Notes under the pieces: model-generated
What the model was told of the DNA's origin: nothing
The model's database searches: none
What the model saw: only the letters and a program-made list of their open reading frames with translations
Program-made: the position numbers and the translations under genes
In this document: one piece after another, positions 34,831 through 45,784 of the stretch
Layout of the letters: each line of letters starts with the position of its first letter
How positions within the stretch are numbered: position 1 is the stretch's first letter
Source of the DNA: Dreissena polymorpha
Lineage: Eukaryota; Mollusca; Bivalvia; Myida; Dreissenidae
Length of the DNA stretch: 64,000 bases
Reading direction: 5' to 3'
NCBI RefSeq assembly: GCF_020536995.1
Contig: NC_068357.1
Span: 129,699,685-129,763,684, forward strand

Positions 34831-36290
34831 GTCCTTCCATTGATTGAGCAAATTGATTCTAGCGTAAATGCGATCTTGAAAGTCATCCTTAGCACACCGT
34901 TCAATCGTCTCCATCGACGACTGTGGATCATGCGACGACAGCAATACTGTCCCTCTTCTCTATATTTTTTGTATTGGATTGGGCTTGTTTGAGTGTGTTC
35001 TTTGAGATTCTAAGAAAGAAGGACTTTGTGAACGTAATTCTTACCTTCCTTGTTGCTCGCTTTCAAGAAATCCGTTATAATGTGGTCAAAAAATCGAACA
35101 AAATTCACCACACTCTCAGTAAAACTCTTATTCCACATGATTTAGACCAAAGATTAATATGTAAAACATATTTCATTAATCTTTTTTTTTTTCGGATATT
35201 CAAAATTATAGCATCCCACATGACCAAACAACATTTTTATCAACGATTAAATTCGAGAGGGTTTTGAAAAACGCATCAGGATGACGGCTGTGACAATTTA
35301 TTAGATGGTAATGATAACGGCAATGAAAATATAAAAAAACGCCAATACGCTACAATTCTTCTTTTGTATATGTGATTTAATGTGTTTAATTTGTTCTTGT
35401 ATGCACATAGAAAGATCAAAAAAGAATATTATAATGTTAAATTATTATGCATTGTCACTAAAACCTCTCCAATAAATGTTCATACATGTAAGGATGTAAT
35501 TACAACGTTCACTGTATTAGATTGAACTACAGTGTACCTGTGATGTATTTTCTAAACTCAAATTAGCAAGCAAAATCGAATGTCTTCAGTTTCCAATCCA
35601 CAATTCGATAACAATGGTTCCGAGCATGTCTTTATCATTTCATGGCATACAACTAGTGAAGATTCGCAATTCAAATAACGTTTTTTTATATAATATACTC
35701 GTTGTTTTGTATTTCATGTTGTATTTTCGAGTATATACTATATCAAATAGCATCATTTATAAGCAAAAAAGCATTGCAACAACAATTGTTGCGAATATGA
35801 AATTCTTACAAAGCTGGAAGAATATCACTTGAAAATGCAATGGCTATCGTCAACTAGCAACGAACATTTTCAAATCTGCGATTTGACAAGGAGGATCAAT
35901 CAGCTGAAAACTAGGAAAACATTAAAGTAAAAGGAAGACTTAGAGTAAGAGTAAGGTGATTATTACTTTTGACATTTGTTTTGCCATAATTTGTGAAGAA
36001 GTCGTTTTTCACAAATATTTTGAGAAAATATAATTTAATGATATACAATTCTAATTAAATTAGGAAATCGTAAAATAGTTAAGAAACGTATTAGTACATC
36101 CGACGTACCTTCCACAATTATTCCGGTGACGTGAGTGGATATATTATAAATGAGCATTATTAGTAAAATGCTTATATAAAACGCAAAAACTTGACAGATC
36201 AAGTACTGACAGTACTGGTGTGACGAAACTTTTGAAGAGAATGGATATTAGAGCATCAATTAAAGTTTTTCTTCATTACCACAATTGTGT
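34831..36290. other. non-coding stretch with one unassigned open frame
   Basis: An open frame of 114 codons (34923-35267, plus) begins MDHATTAILSLFSIFFVLDW and has a hydrophobic N-terminal stretch. The rest is compositionally like random AT-rich translation and I recognise no family. No other feature stands out. Confidence 0.35.
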
Positions 36291-36295
36291 ATGCG

Positions 36296-36460
36296 GGTAC
36301 GAAAATTTGGGTACAACAAAAATTGTGTGAACGAAAATATTGGGTACGAAAAAATTAACGAAAAAAATCGGGAACGAAACAAATTAGATGCGAAAAAAAT
36401 GTGTACGAAACAAATGTGGGTACGAAAAATTTTGGGTACGAAAAAAATTGGGGGTACGGG
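36296..36460. repeat. degenerate minisatellite of gggtacgaaaa-type units
   Basis: The words gggtacgaaaaaaatt, gtgtacgaaacaaa and gggtacgaaaattt repeat about every 16-20 bp, some eight or nine times, ending at a ggggtacggggaagttgtac hairpin-like border. Open frames on both strands here are artefacts of the repeat. Confidence 0.8.
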
Positions 36461-36665
36461 GAAGTTGTACCCGTGGGGAACTTGACCCATTCAGCGAAAC
36501 TGGAAGGCGGGATACATTCTCGATCTAATCTAAACATAACTACATTTGGGGGTTCTCCAGCGTCACATCGTTTGAAGTGCTACCTGCCAGTTTCGTGTCT
36601 GGTTCATGTCCCGAACCTCTCGGTAAATTTGAAAGAGGACGGGAACCAAGCTGCATTTACCTTTA

Positions 36666-36854
36666 TCAATGATAATCAGCGAGGTATGCCGATTGAGATA
36701 ATTTAGCTAACTCAATCGGACTGGCTCGGTCTTTTACATAGTTTGCCATTGTGAAGAATTTTTTCATGGTATTATAACTAAGACGAGATGCTGAAGCAGA
36801 ATCGTCAATAAAACGTAACAAAAAATCTGGTTTATGTTTTCGTTTTCTTTGCAT
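36666..36854 (-). CDS. possible coding exon of unknown gene
   Basis: The 62-residue frame has a protein-like composition: a basic start (MQRKRKHKPDFLLRFIDDS), then SASRLSYNTMKKFFTMANYV and KDRASPIELAKLSQSAYLAD. It looks more like a real helical protein piece than the surrounding random frames. I cannot assign it to a family. No other exon of the same gene is evident nearby, and it may be a transposon relic. The adjacent plus-strand frame (36401-36706) reads through the minisatellite and is not convincing. Confidence 0.25.
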   Translation of the reverse strand: MQRKRKHKPDFLLRFIDDSASASRLSYNTMKKFFTMANYVKDRASPIELAKLSQSAYLADYH

Positions 36855-37330
36855 GGAACAATTAATGGGTAAGTATTGATATTATTCCAATTCTATTCGC
36901 TGAATGTGGACACTGTGTTACATGTAAATAAGCTGAAACTTAATCTGAAACATACTGTGTTTACTAAAACTTGTCACGTGTATACAGTATACTCCATCCA
37001 AAATCAAAGTTATATTGAAACTATTAAATCACATGTCATAATTCGTAAAACTGACCATTTATAGCCACGCATATATTCGAGTCTAATGTGGTTCTGTGCA
37101 ATGTTCGGATATTCTTTAGCCCCGCCTATGTATTGAAACTTTAGTTCGTATTGATGTCGCTCAAAATAGCTATACACACAATTAATAAGGGTCAAAGGTC
37201 GTACACTAATTGACAATAAAAATGTATGATTGCAACTGTTTAGTTTAGAAAAGTAGACAAGTTGGATAAATGAACATGCATGGATTAATGTTTCAGAACA
37301 CATAATTATTAGACTAATTATCATACCATC

Positions 37331-38399
37331 TTAAGGTAGCGCACGGCACATATCGAAATATAATCTAATCAATTTTTTTCTTAATCAGCATCATTTCACT
37401 GAACTACATGCAAATTTGTAGGTAGGCTTTCCATGCTTTAAAAAAAAAATATACCGATTTTTTCAAAACCATCCCCACGCTCGGCTTTTGTCCAGTTTAT
37501 TTTCACCTCTGGGGTATATATAAGTACCATAATTCATTTAAAATTTCCAAATATGGGCATGCAGTTGGTGTGTACAGATGCAGTAAAGGTGTTTAAAGTT
37601 TAAACAAGATGAAATATGTATTATTTTACAGACATTTATTTTTTACAAATTTTTATCTATGGAAGAGCGCCATGAAATGTAAGTGATTTCAGCCAAGTAC
37701 AAATTGGGTCGGTTAAAAACAAAGTGTCATAAAATTAAAAATTGTATCATTTAAGTTATATTTTAAACGTAGTTTTTATACAAACACTATATACAGCAAA
37801 AATACCAAGAATTAGACAGATTTATCGTTTACTTTTTGAAATAAAAATAAAAATGCAACATGCATTATTCGTATTTTCAGCAGTATATCACCCAATTTAG
37901 CCATAACGTTGTTTTAATTTTAAGAATTGAAGAATGTGCATAAAAATTTCAACATATTTAACAACAAACATAGCTTATATGCTTTATTAAATCATATAAC
38001 GTTAAAAAAGAAATAAAACGCGTCGCAAAAAGTATGCGATGTCGGCAGGATTCGAACCTGCGCGGGAAGATACCAAAAGATTTAAAGCCCATCGCCTTAA
38101 CAACTCGGCCACGTCAACTTTACATTTGTGCAAGTTAAATTAGATATCCATAAGTAAACAGGTAAAAAGGCTCGTCGATCTATACAGAAATCGCGAAATC
38201 GTATTTTTTCATATGATATTTGGATCAAAGTCAATATTTATTGTGAAAATAATGTATTCTAAAGGAATTACGTAAACATATATCAAAATTCATAGTTTGA
38301 AAAAAATGAAATGCATCTCTCGGAAATAACCGATCATTGAAGATTGGCAATGATTGTAAAATAAATCGCGGGAAATCATTAGGGGATGCGCTACCTTAA
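37331..38399. mobile_element. TIR element (about 1.07 kb) enclosing a tRNA-Ser-like gene
   Basis: The left end ttaaggtagcgca (37331-37343) is the exact reverse complement of tgcgctaccttaa (38387-38399). If TTAA is the duplicated target, the TIR proper is ggtagcgca. TTAA targets are typical of piggyBac-like elements, but no transposase is present. The interior is AT-rich non-coding, apart from the tRNA-like sequence at 38037-38118 on the minus strand. It looks like a non-autonomous element, or two solo ends around unrelated DNA. Confidence 0.6.
38037..38118 (-). tRNA. tRNA-Ser-like, apparent anticodon TTA (would read UAA)
   Basis: Read on the minus strand from 38118, the 82-nt sequence follows animal tRNA-Ser closely. 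It has gttgacg (acceptor), tggccgagttgttaaggc (A box and D arm), an anticodon arm atggg-ctTTAaa-tcttt, a long variable arm as in class II tRNAs, then gcaggttcgaatcctgc, a perfect 5-bp T stem with an intact B box. The loop reads CTTTAAA where tRNA-Ser(TGA) has CTTGAAA, giving TTA. The acceptor stem has two mismatches (3' strand cgacatc) and the anticodon stem is weak, so a pseudogene is likely. The near-perfect T arm keeps an active or recently active gene possible. Confidence 0.65.
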
Positions 38400-38987
38400 T
38401 TCAACTGTACACGTCATCATCCTAACTGTAACTAGCCGTCCAAGCTTCTTGTGAATAAACGATAGCAGAACACTTAGTGCAAGCGCGGAGAAAACAGTAC
38501 ATGTATTCATGTGAAAACGGGACATCCACTTAGAGTGTTTGTTTTAATGACATTATATGTATTGTTTCCTAACGAGAATTTTAATCAACAACCGATTGTT
38601 AATATAATATATGTATTTACGACTAAAATATGGTTTATTTTGCATTGTGTTTATATATTATGGGGACTTACTGGTGATATATTGCTAAAAGACATTTATT
38701 GTTAAACAGACTGTGTACGTTGCTTGACAAAGTATCTTGCGCTGCGTTGTTAAAAGCGATTCACCACAAATAAATTCTTCCTTTCTTATGTGCACTTTTT
38801 CATCCGTGCCAGTATTTTTACAATGTCACCCATTCATTATTGTTTCCAAATATACAATTCTTCCACCTCTCCGCCACCCCTCCCCCTGCACACACGCATG
38901 CACACATCCATTTTATTTTGTTCACGTAAATGCCTTTTTTTAACTTCGCCAAGGACGGTCCCAAGCCCGTGCTGAAAAGGAGGAGGG

Positions 38988-39640
38988 TTGGGCGTGGGGC
39001 TAGCAACTTCACCCTGGGAAAAAATGCTTGCTACGGAAACGACAACAAGGAAACAAACGACAAACGGCACCGGGAGCGAAGCAGACCAGGCAACTGGACT
39101 TATGAAGGATGGTTATCAAAGCAGCAAGGACGTCCAAACCCCGATAGCAGAACTCTTGACGCCAAAGCGATTGATCAGAGTTGGATATTGGAACGTGCGA
39201 ACACTCTACCAGACTGAAAAGCTAGCGCAAGTGGTGAGTGAGCTGAACCGATACAACCTGACCCTTAAGGGAGTAACAGAAGCAAAATTGACTATCTCTG
39301 GCAAGCAGAAGATGAGTTTCGGAGATGTCATCATCTGGTCAGGAAGAACAGACAACGACCACCGGGAAGGAGTTGCCGTCAGCATCAGCAAGAGCAAGGC
39401 CAACACCGTGCTACAGTGGACACCTGTGAACGAGCGCCTGCTGTACGTCAGGATGATCTCCAAGTTCGCCAAGCTGTCTGTTGTTGTGGGCTACGCACCA
39501 ATAAACAACGCGGAAGAAGAGGACAAGGATGCATTCTACGACGCCCTTCAAAGTGTTTAAGCGGACATCCCCCAACATGACGTGCTGATGTTGCTCGGCG
39601 ACTTCAATGCTAAGGTTGGCTGCGACAACAAAGATAGAGG
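38988..39640 (+). pseudogene. RTE LINE endonuclease domain
   Basis: The frame carries RVGYWNVRTLYQTEKLAQVV (first strand with the catalytic N), VTEAKLT (the E of the active site), SGRTDNDHREGVAVSISKSK and, after a stop at about 39558, DVLMLLGDFNAKVG with the GDFN box. Downstream in another frame come KLTWTSLDGRIQKQIDRII and HADIGSDHSLL, the final SDH catalytic motif (about 39870-39900). All endonuclease motifs are recognisable, split by one stop and one frameshift. Confidence 0.85.
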
Positions 39641-40260
39641 GGACCATGGGACGACATGGAGTGGGTATGATCACCGACAACGGGGAGAGAGTAGTCAACT
39701 TCTGCCAACAGAATGACTTGGTCATAGAAGGGACCCTGTTTGCGCACAAGGAGATCTACAAACTAACATGGACTTCACTAGACGGCAGGATCCAAAAGCA
39801 GATCGATCGCATCATCACCAATGGTCGGTGGAGGCACTCTCTGCAGGACGTGCGTGTGATGCGACATGCAGACATCGGCAGCGACCATAGTCTTCTGGTG
39901 GCCAAGGTGACTTTGAAGCTCAGAAAAGCCAAGACAAGAGACATCAAGAACCAACGCTACGATGTGGTCAAGTTGAAAGACCCAAAAGTAAAAGAAGAGT
40001 TCAGGCTAACCCTCAGGAATAGTTTTAATATTTTGGAAGATGAGGCAGCACTGACCATCGAGGGCTTCAACAGAGTAATGAAAAAGACAGGAGAAGGAGA
40101 GGAAGTTCTAGGCTTCAGAAAGAGCAAGAAGACAGAATGGATCTCAGAAGAAACGTAGTCTCATATAGAAGAAAGAAGACAAATCAAAAAGAAACTACTG
40201 GACACCAAATCCCTAAGACTTAAGGAAAGAATTTCAAAGGAATATAGTGAGAAAGACAAG

Positions 40261-42050
40261 GTGACAAGACAAGAAATCAACAGAAGAGACAAGAGGAGGT
40301 ATATAGAGAGGCTGGCAGAGGAGGCGGAGACAGCAGCCGAGCACAATGACATGAAGACAGTGTACCAGAACACAAAGAAGCTGAAGGGCGACTACGGCCA
40401 GCACCATGACCATCCCGTGAGAGCTGTAGACGGAACTCATGTCACTTTGGAAGAGGAGAAGCTTAAGAGATGGAAGCAACGCTTTGAGTCCATCCTAAAC
40501 AGCCCAGATCCACCAACCCTAGCCAACATTCCTGAAGCTGAAGAGGACCTTGACATCAACCTCAACAACATCACTGCAACGGATGTCAATGAGGCCATCC
40601 ATAAGCTGAAGAATGGGAAGGAGCCTGGCGACGAAGGAGTGTGCCCTGAGATGCTAAAAGCAGAAGACACAGTGACGCCGCAGCTTCTTTGCCAGATTCT
40701 TCAAAAGATTTGGGAAAGTAAAGAAGCGCCAAGCGACTGGAAGACCGGCACCATCGTCAAACTGCCCAAAAAGGAGACACGGGGAACTGTAACAACTGGC
40801 GAGGGATCACTTTACTATCTTTCACCAGGATGATCTTCATCCGCATCATCCTCTAACGCATCACAACAGCAGTGGACGGTATTCTTCGCCAGGAACAGGC
40901 AGGCTTCAGGCAAGGCAAGTCCTGCATCGACCACATTTTTGTCCCGAGGTAGATCCTTGAACAGTCCCATGAATGGAATGGATCCCTCTACGTGGTTTTT
41001 GTGGACTTCGAGAAGGCCCTCGAGAGCCTACACCGAGACTCTCTCTGGAAGATTCTGCGACATTATGGCATCCCTCAGAAACTTGTCAACGTCATCAGGT
41101 CCCTGTACGAAAACTTTGAGTGCAGAGTCATCCACAACAACCTGCTCACTGAACCATTTCAGGTGGAAACTGGAGTGAAGCAAGGATGTATCCTCTCGCC
41201 GCTCCTCTTTTCAATGGCAATTGACTGGATCATGCGCCGCAACACAGAAGGACGGAGGCAAGGAATACAGTGAATGCTGACCTCGCTGCTAGATGACCTG
41301 AACTATGCCAACGATATCGGGCTTCTTGCTAGCTGCTTGGAACCAGGACATCCAGCAGAAGACACAACAGTTGGCACTTTCAGCAAGCACCATAGGTCTC
41401 AGGGTCAACATTGGAAAGACTCAGGTCATGAGGAGGAACACCAGAGTGGGCGACCCAATCACCATCAATGGCCGGCCACTGCAAGATGTGGAGTAGTTCA
41501 TTTACCTGGGCAGCAAGGTAACCACAGATGGAGACTGTGAAAGGGAGATCAACACGAGGATCAGCAAAGTCAACCAAGCCTTCGCGATGCTGAAGCCCAT
41601 CTGGAAGACCACAAGTCTTAGCATGCACACCAAGCTCCGCATCTTCAAGAGCAACGTGCTGAGCGTCCTTCTATATGGGTCTGAGTGCTGGAAGACCACT
41701 GCTACCATCAAGCAAAAACTGGAAGTCTTCCAGAACAAGTGCCCGCGCCGGATATTGAAAGTCTTCTGGCCAAACCTGATCACGAACATGGAACTGCGTG
41801 AAAGAGCTGGCGCAAGCAGCATCGCTGAGACCATCGCTTTGAGGAGATGGAGATGGATAGGCTACCTTTGCAGAAAGCCACCCGACTCGCTTCCCAGGGT
41901 GGCATTTCCCACAGGGGAAAAGAAACCGTGGACGACCGAAAGAGACGTGGCGCCGAACCGTGGAGCGAGAACTCAAGAACAGAGTCCTCACTCTACAGAC
42001 AGCACCCGCAACAGCAGCTGACAGACCAAAGTAGCGCTCCCTTGCCGTCG
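40261..42050 (+). pseudogene. RTE LINE reverse transcriptase and C-terminal region
   Basis: The RT begins with AIHKLKNGKEPGDEGVCPEM and WKTGTIVKLPKK. It then shifts frame into NCNNWRGITLLS, EQAGFRQGKSCIDHIF, YVVFVDFEKALESLHRDSLW, GVKQGCILSPLLFSMAIDWI, and LDDLNYANDIGLLA, the catalytic box with N for the second-last D. The C-terminal part in the other frame has KSNVLSVLLYGSECWKTT, NKCPRRILKVFW and LRRWRWIGYLCRKPPDSLPR, as in RTE elements. It is inactive because of stops, frameshifts and the catalytic change. Confidence 0.85.
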
Positions 42051-42103
42051 CCTCAAACACCAGACGACGCAGAGAGGATTGATGATGATGAAATGCCATT
42101 TTT

Positions 42104-43280
42104 ATTTTATGTTTTTAATGGTACAACTCAGATTCATTAACGTTATCACCGTAACATCATTTTAAGGAGAATGTTTGATTTTCATATCATCAAATCATTT
42201 CATAAAACTGTGTATCAAGCCTTTAATAAATAACGTACTCTCATTGTTGAATAAGATCTTATTTCTGGCTTCCGTTGATGTCATAGGGAACTATCAAATG
42301 TGCACAACAAAGATACGAATTACCAATTGTAATGATACGATACCTCAAAATAAAAACATATATCGTAAACAAACAAATCTTATCACTTACTTTAAATTTA
42401 AATATTGCATAAGTATTATTGCATAAACTCTATCTATAATGCCCTCTGGTCGGTTTGCAGAAACTTGGCAAAAGTAGGGCTTGAACGGGAGAAATCAAAT
42501 ATTAACAAGGCGATTCACGTGCCGTTCAAGCCCTGTTTATGTGTTTTTCATAGCCATAAACTGGTCCACGCGCAGTTACTTCCCTCCAATGAAGTTATTA
42601 TGAACTTTTTTAATAACTCCAGCCTTCGACGACTTTTCAAGCGTAAATGGTGAACTAAATAAGCACCAGTTTCCTCATGCATGCAGGGATAAAGGCAATC
42701 AATATTTCAATTTACTTTTCAAATGATACCATCTGCACTCTCTTGACAACAGCTTTATTTTATTGGCAACGTATCAATAAAGTCAAGGTTATTTATTCAA
42801 CACTTTCAAAAGACTAAGCTGTAAATGTAAGTGTTTATGTACATTCCTGCTGTATGCTTGAAATACTTCAGTGACAATATGTTGACAGTATTAATTTTTA
42901 GAAATTTTGTTGTCCAGAGCGAAATAAAAAAGACCTGTACGAAAGAAACATCAATGAAAACAATGACTTAATCTGACAATAGACCTATATTTTATCCGTC
43001 ATGATAAATTCTAAAATAATTCCTCATTTCTTACTTTGCGCGGCTGCATTTCAAATTTGCATGAATCCACTGTTTAAACACATTTATATCAAAAACTGCC
43101 TATCCGAGTGTAAAGCCTCGTCATTTCTGATGCTTACCGAGTGAGACATATGTAAAACACAACCTTGAACTGTATGATGTCAAATGAAATAATCGAATGA
43201 TTTTGTCGATGTCGAATGAACAAGACATATCGTTTTCAATGTTATTTTAATTTATTAAGGTATGTGTTATTTGTTTATGC
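42104..43280. other. non-coding stretch with a 13-bp inverted repeat
   Basis: The inverted pair agggcttgaacgg (42476-42488) and ccgttcaagccct (42522-42534) surrounds a 33-nt loop. The plus frame across it (42405-42653) is not recognisable. The remainder is AT-rich without features. Confidence 0.5.
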
Positions 43281-43420
43281 AATAATAGCGAAAATACACA
43301 TTTTCTCGGATATGATCTTCTGCGGGCGCTCTCAAAAATTCGTTCCGTTCGGAACGGATTTTTCGAGCGCCTGCAGATGATTATGCCCTCGAAAACGTGT
43401 ATTATCCCTATAATAATAGC
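43281..43420. repeat. palindromic foldback element, about 140 bp
   Basis: The arms meet at cgttccgttcggaacg. Outward they pair ctctcaaaaattcgttccg with cggaacggatttttcgagcg, then gatcttctgcgggcg with cgcctgcagatgatta, then aatacacattttctcgg with ccctcgaaaacgtgtatta, with a few mismatches, and probably on to aataatag on both sides. There is no coding content. It fits a foldback MITE. Confidence 0.85.
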
Positions 43421-44960
43421 ATTTCATATGCGTATATATAAAAACTATTGTAGAAATGCACAAAAAGCTAGATGCATTATTTTCATGTGACTGTGTCCTC
43501 CAAATAGGAAAGTCGTTCGTGTGCTATTTGAAGGGGCGTAACCAATTTTACACCGTTTACTATATATTTAACGAGTCATCTCCCGTACTTCCAGACAGCA
43601 AGGCAGAGATTATTCATCACATAGTAAATGAGTAATTTTAATACTTAAATTTGTAAGTATCTATAATCACATCGCGCGTTTGTTTTTTACTTTGAATGTG
43701 ACGTATTACCAATAGAAAACAGTAAGTCAATTGATCAAACATGCTTATAACGGGTAAAGAGCGTCGCAGCGGTAGTTGAAATGTTTATTGAGTTTATTCA
43801 ATAGTTATAACTATCCGAAGTTATGTTAGCAACACAATATGTCGTTAAACGCTGCCGTGCAAATACACGGTTACCAAACTGATGTGTTAACACAAAAACA
43901 ATAAATGATTACTTCTTTCGATTAGCATGGTATTAGCCAATCGAATTTAGAGCCTCATAATTGCAACATTGTTTGGTCACGATAATGGCAATTAATCATG
44001 ACATCAATCCATCCGGGTAAGTCCCCTGTTTGTTTCACTAGTGAAGATTAAAATGGTGTACCTTCCGTTCGTTGTGTCCTTCTCTCCTTGACCCGCCCAT
44101 CCGCACAACTGCGATCCTAACAAAATCTGAATATTAGTGAGTAAACTAAATTTTATTTGAAAAAATCCTTTAAGTGAAATCACTGTTCCTTAACACAAAA
44201 CATAACCTTATATAACAAGCTCTAGTTATTCCTCCTGATAAATTCTTTCTCGGTTCGTTCGTCTTTTTGTTAGTATGTTCCTAAAACGCTGAAAAAGTCC
44301 GTTTTAACGTTATCGTTGAATTGTGCAAAATTCGTATCGGCCAGGGGCGTAGCCATAGCCATAGCATTAATACAAATTTCTGAGACAGTCAGAATTGGCT
44401 GGCTGCCAAACCCCACGAATGAATGAATTCTCAAAAGTCCGATTTACCACTTGGCGGTAATCCATGCGCAATCAAAGAAGTTCTTCGCAGATCTCAATAA
44501 CCCGCCTTGTAAATACATAACATCACTATATAACATGACAGTGTCATAAAACGTGTAAAAAATATTATTGAAGCAAACTTGCTAAGCATTGGCTACGACA
44601 TAGTTTTTATTATTGTTTGCAAATTCATGCGAGAATAAGTTCCTCACTTGACGGTCTGGCCGAAAAGATACGAGTGTCTACGGAGACAGTAAGAAGATTT
44701 TTTTTCTGATACATTTTTTGAAGACATTACATTTGGTATTCATAAACATATTTTAAGATAGTGTTATTTTATTTTGCGTTAACGAGACATTCAAGAAAAA
44801 AGAAAATGAAAAAAAACAACAACAAATATTCATGATCATTCTAGGAAACAAACGAAGTTACCGGGTATGATATTTCACTGCACAGATCGAGTGCGCGAAT
44901 CGAGCGCGAAAAGTTCTACGTGATACAACGTACACAATCTGTACACCGTTTTTTATCAGG
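43421..44960. other. non-coding stretch, nothing recognised
   Basis: AT-rich, with no coding motifs, RNA gene or clear repeat. Confidence 0.45.
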
Positions 44961-44961
44961 G

Positions 44962-45784
44962 TAAAGGCCCAGTCTCACTATGATGCCGGCGGAGCCCCTT
45001 TGCGTGATCCGGGATCTACCGGGATGAACCGGGGCTCTACCGGGATGAACCGAGGTTCCATCGGGGACGACCGGGATGAACCGGGGAAAGCCGGGGCTCC
45101 ACCGGAAAAGTATTAACATTTTTAATACCTCCGGGATGAACCGGGAGTCACCAGGAAGGACCGGCAACGACCGACGCGTCACCGAGAACAACCGGGACGG
45201 TACCGGGAACAACCAGGACGACACCGTAGCTCCACTGGGGCCCATACAGAGCTCGGCAGAGCTACGGTTACGCCCCGGTGAATGCCGTTAGAGTCCCGGT
45301 ATAGCTACGGTATATAAAAAAACAGGCGCTCTGCCGGAACGCCAACGGCATTCACCGGGGCTCCGCCGGGGCATTACCGGCGACGACCGGGGCGTTGTCG
45401 TAGCTCTGCCGGGGTCTGATGCCGGTATAGACACGGTGAGTGCCGGCGTTGTTACGGTATACCGGGGCTCTGCCGGCTTTCACATGGGCTCAACCGGGGC
45501 AGTACCGGCGACAACCGGGGCTATGCCGGAACGCTTCCGGCTTTCACCGGGGCACTACCAGCAACAACCGGGGCTCTGCCGGGGCTCAACGGAATAAACC
45601 GTAGCCAGTCTGGGTTGACGGGACTCTGCCGGGCTGTTGACCGGCTTCAACCGGGGCGGCACCGGGAAATAGTGTAACTGCGTTAAAAAAATTATACGAA
45701 TCATCTCGGTCCTTGCCGGTCGACCGGCGTTAGCAAACCGGGATGGACCGGGGCTCTACCGGCAAAAGTGAGACTGGGCTTAAG
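44962..45784. mobile_element. GC-rich TIR element built of CCGGG-type repeats
   Basis: The left border reads ggcccagtctcact (from 44966) and the right border agtgagactgggctt (to 45781), an inverted pair of about 13-14 bp at the ends of an 820-bp block. The inside is strikingly GC-rich against the AT-rich surroundings. It is made of variants of ccgggatgaaccgggg, ccggggctctaccggg, ccggcaacgaccgggg and cgttgccggtatagctacgg-like words on a loose 10-20 bp rhythm. Open frames (for example 44916-45245 minus) are Pro/Arg/Gly-type repeat translations, not genes. No transposase is present. It appears to be a non-autonomous TIR element with a minisatellite interior. Confidence 0.7.

Larger units (their letters stand above)
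38942..42090 (+). mobile_element. RTE-clade LINE, near full length, with target-site duplication
   Basis: About 3.15 kb, GC-richer than its surroundings. It encodes an AP endonuclease then a reverse transcriptase in the RTE style, and ends in gattgatgatgatg just after the coding sequence, the simple-repeat tail typical of RTE. The flanks share aaatgccttttttt (38928-38941) and aaatgccattttt (42091-42103), a probable target duplication that fixes both ends. The length matches a complete RTE (about 3.2-3.3 kb). Frame moves from 3 to 1 near 39640, back to 3 near 40780 and to 1 near 41335. In-frame stops lie near 39558, 40156, 40853, 40950, 41271 and 41494. The RT catalytic box reads YAND in place of YADD. 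Confidence 0.9.

Noticed and set aside
34923-35267. 114-codon plus-strand frame as a small membrane protein
   Set aside because: It has a hydrophobic start but the remainder looks like random AT-rich translation and no homologue comes to mind. Evidence too weak for a gene call.
36260-36706. Overlapping open frames on both strands around the gggtacgaaaa repeat
   Set aside because: They are translations of the 16-20-bp minisatellite and show its period, with no family motif.
44916-45245. 109-codon minus-strand open frame in the GC-rich block
   Set aside because: Its composition (Pro, Arg, Ser, Gly repeats) follows the CCGGG-type minisatellite. Open frames arise on both strands there without any domain.
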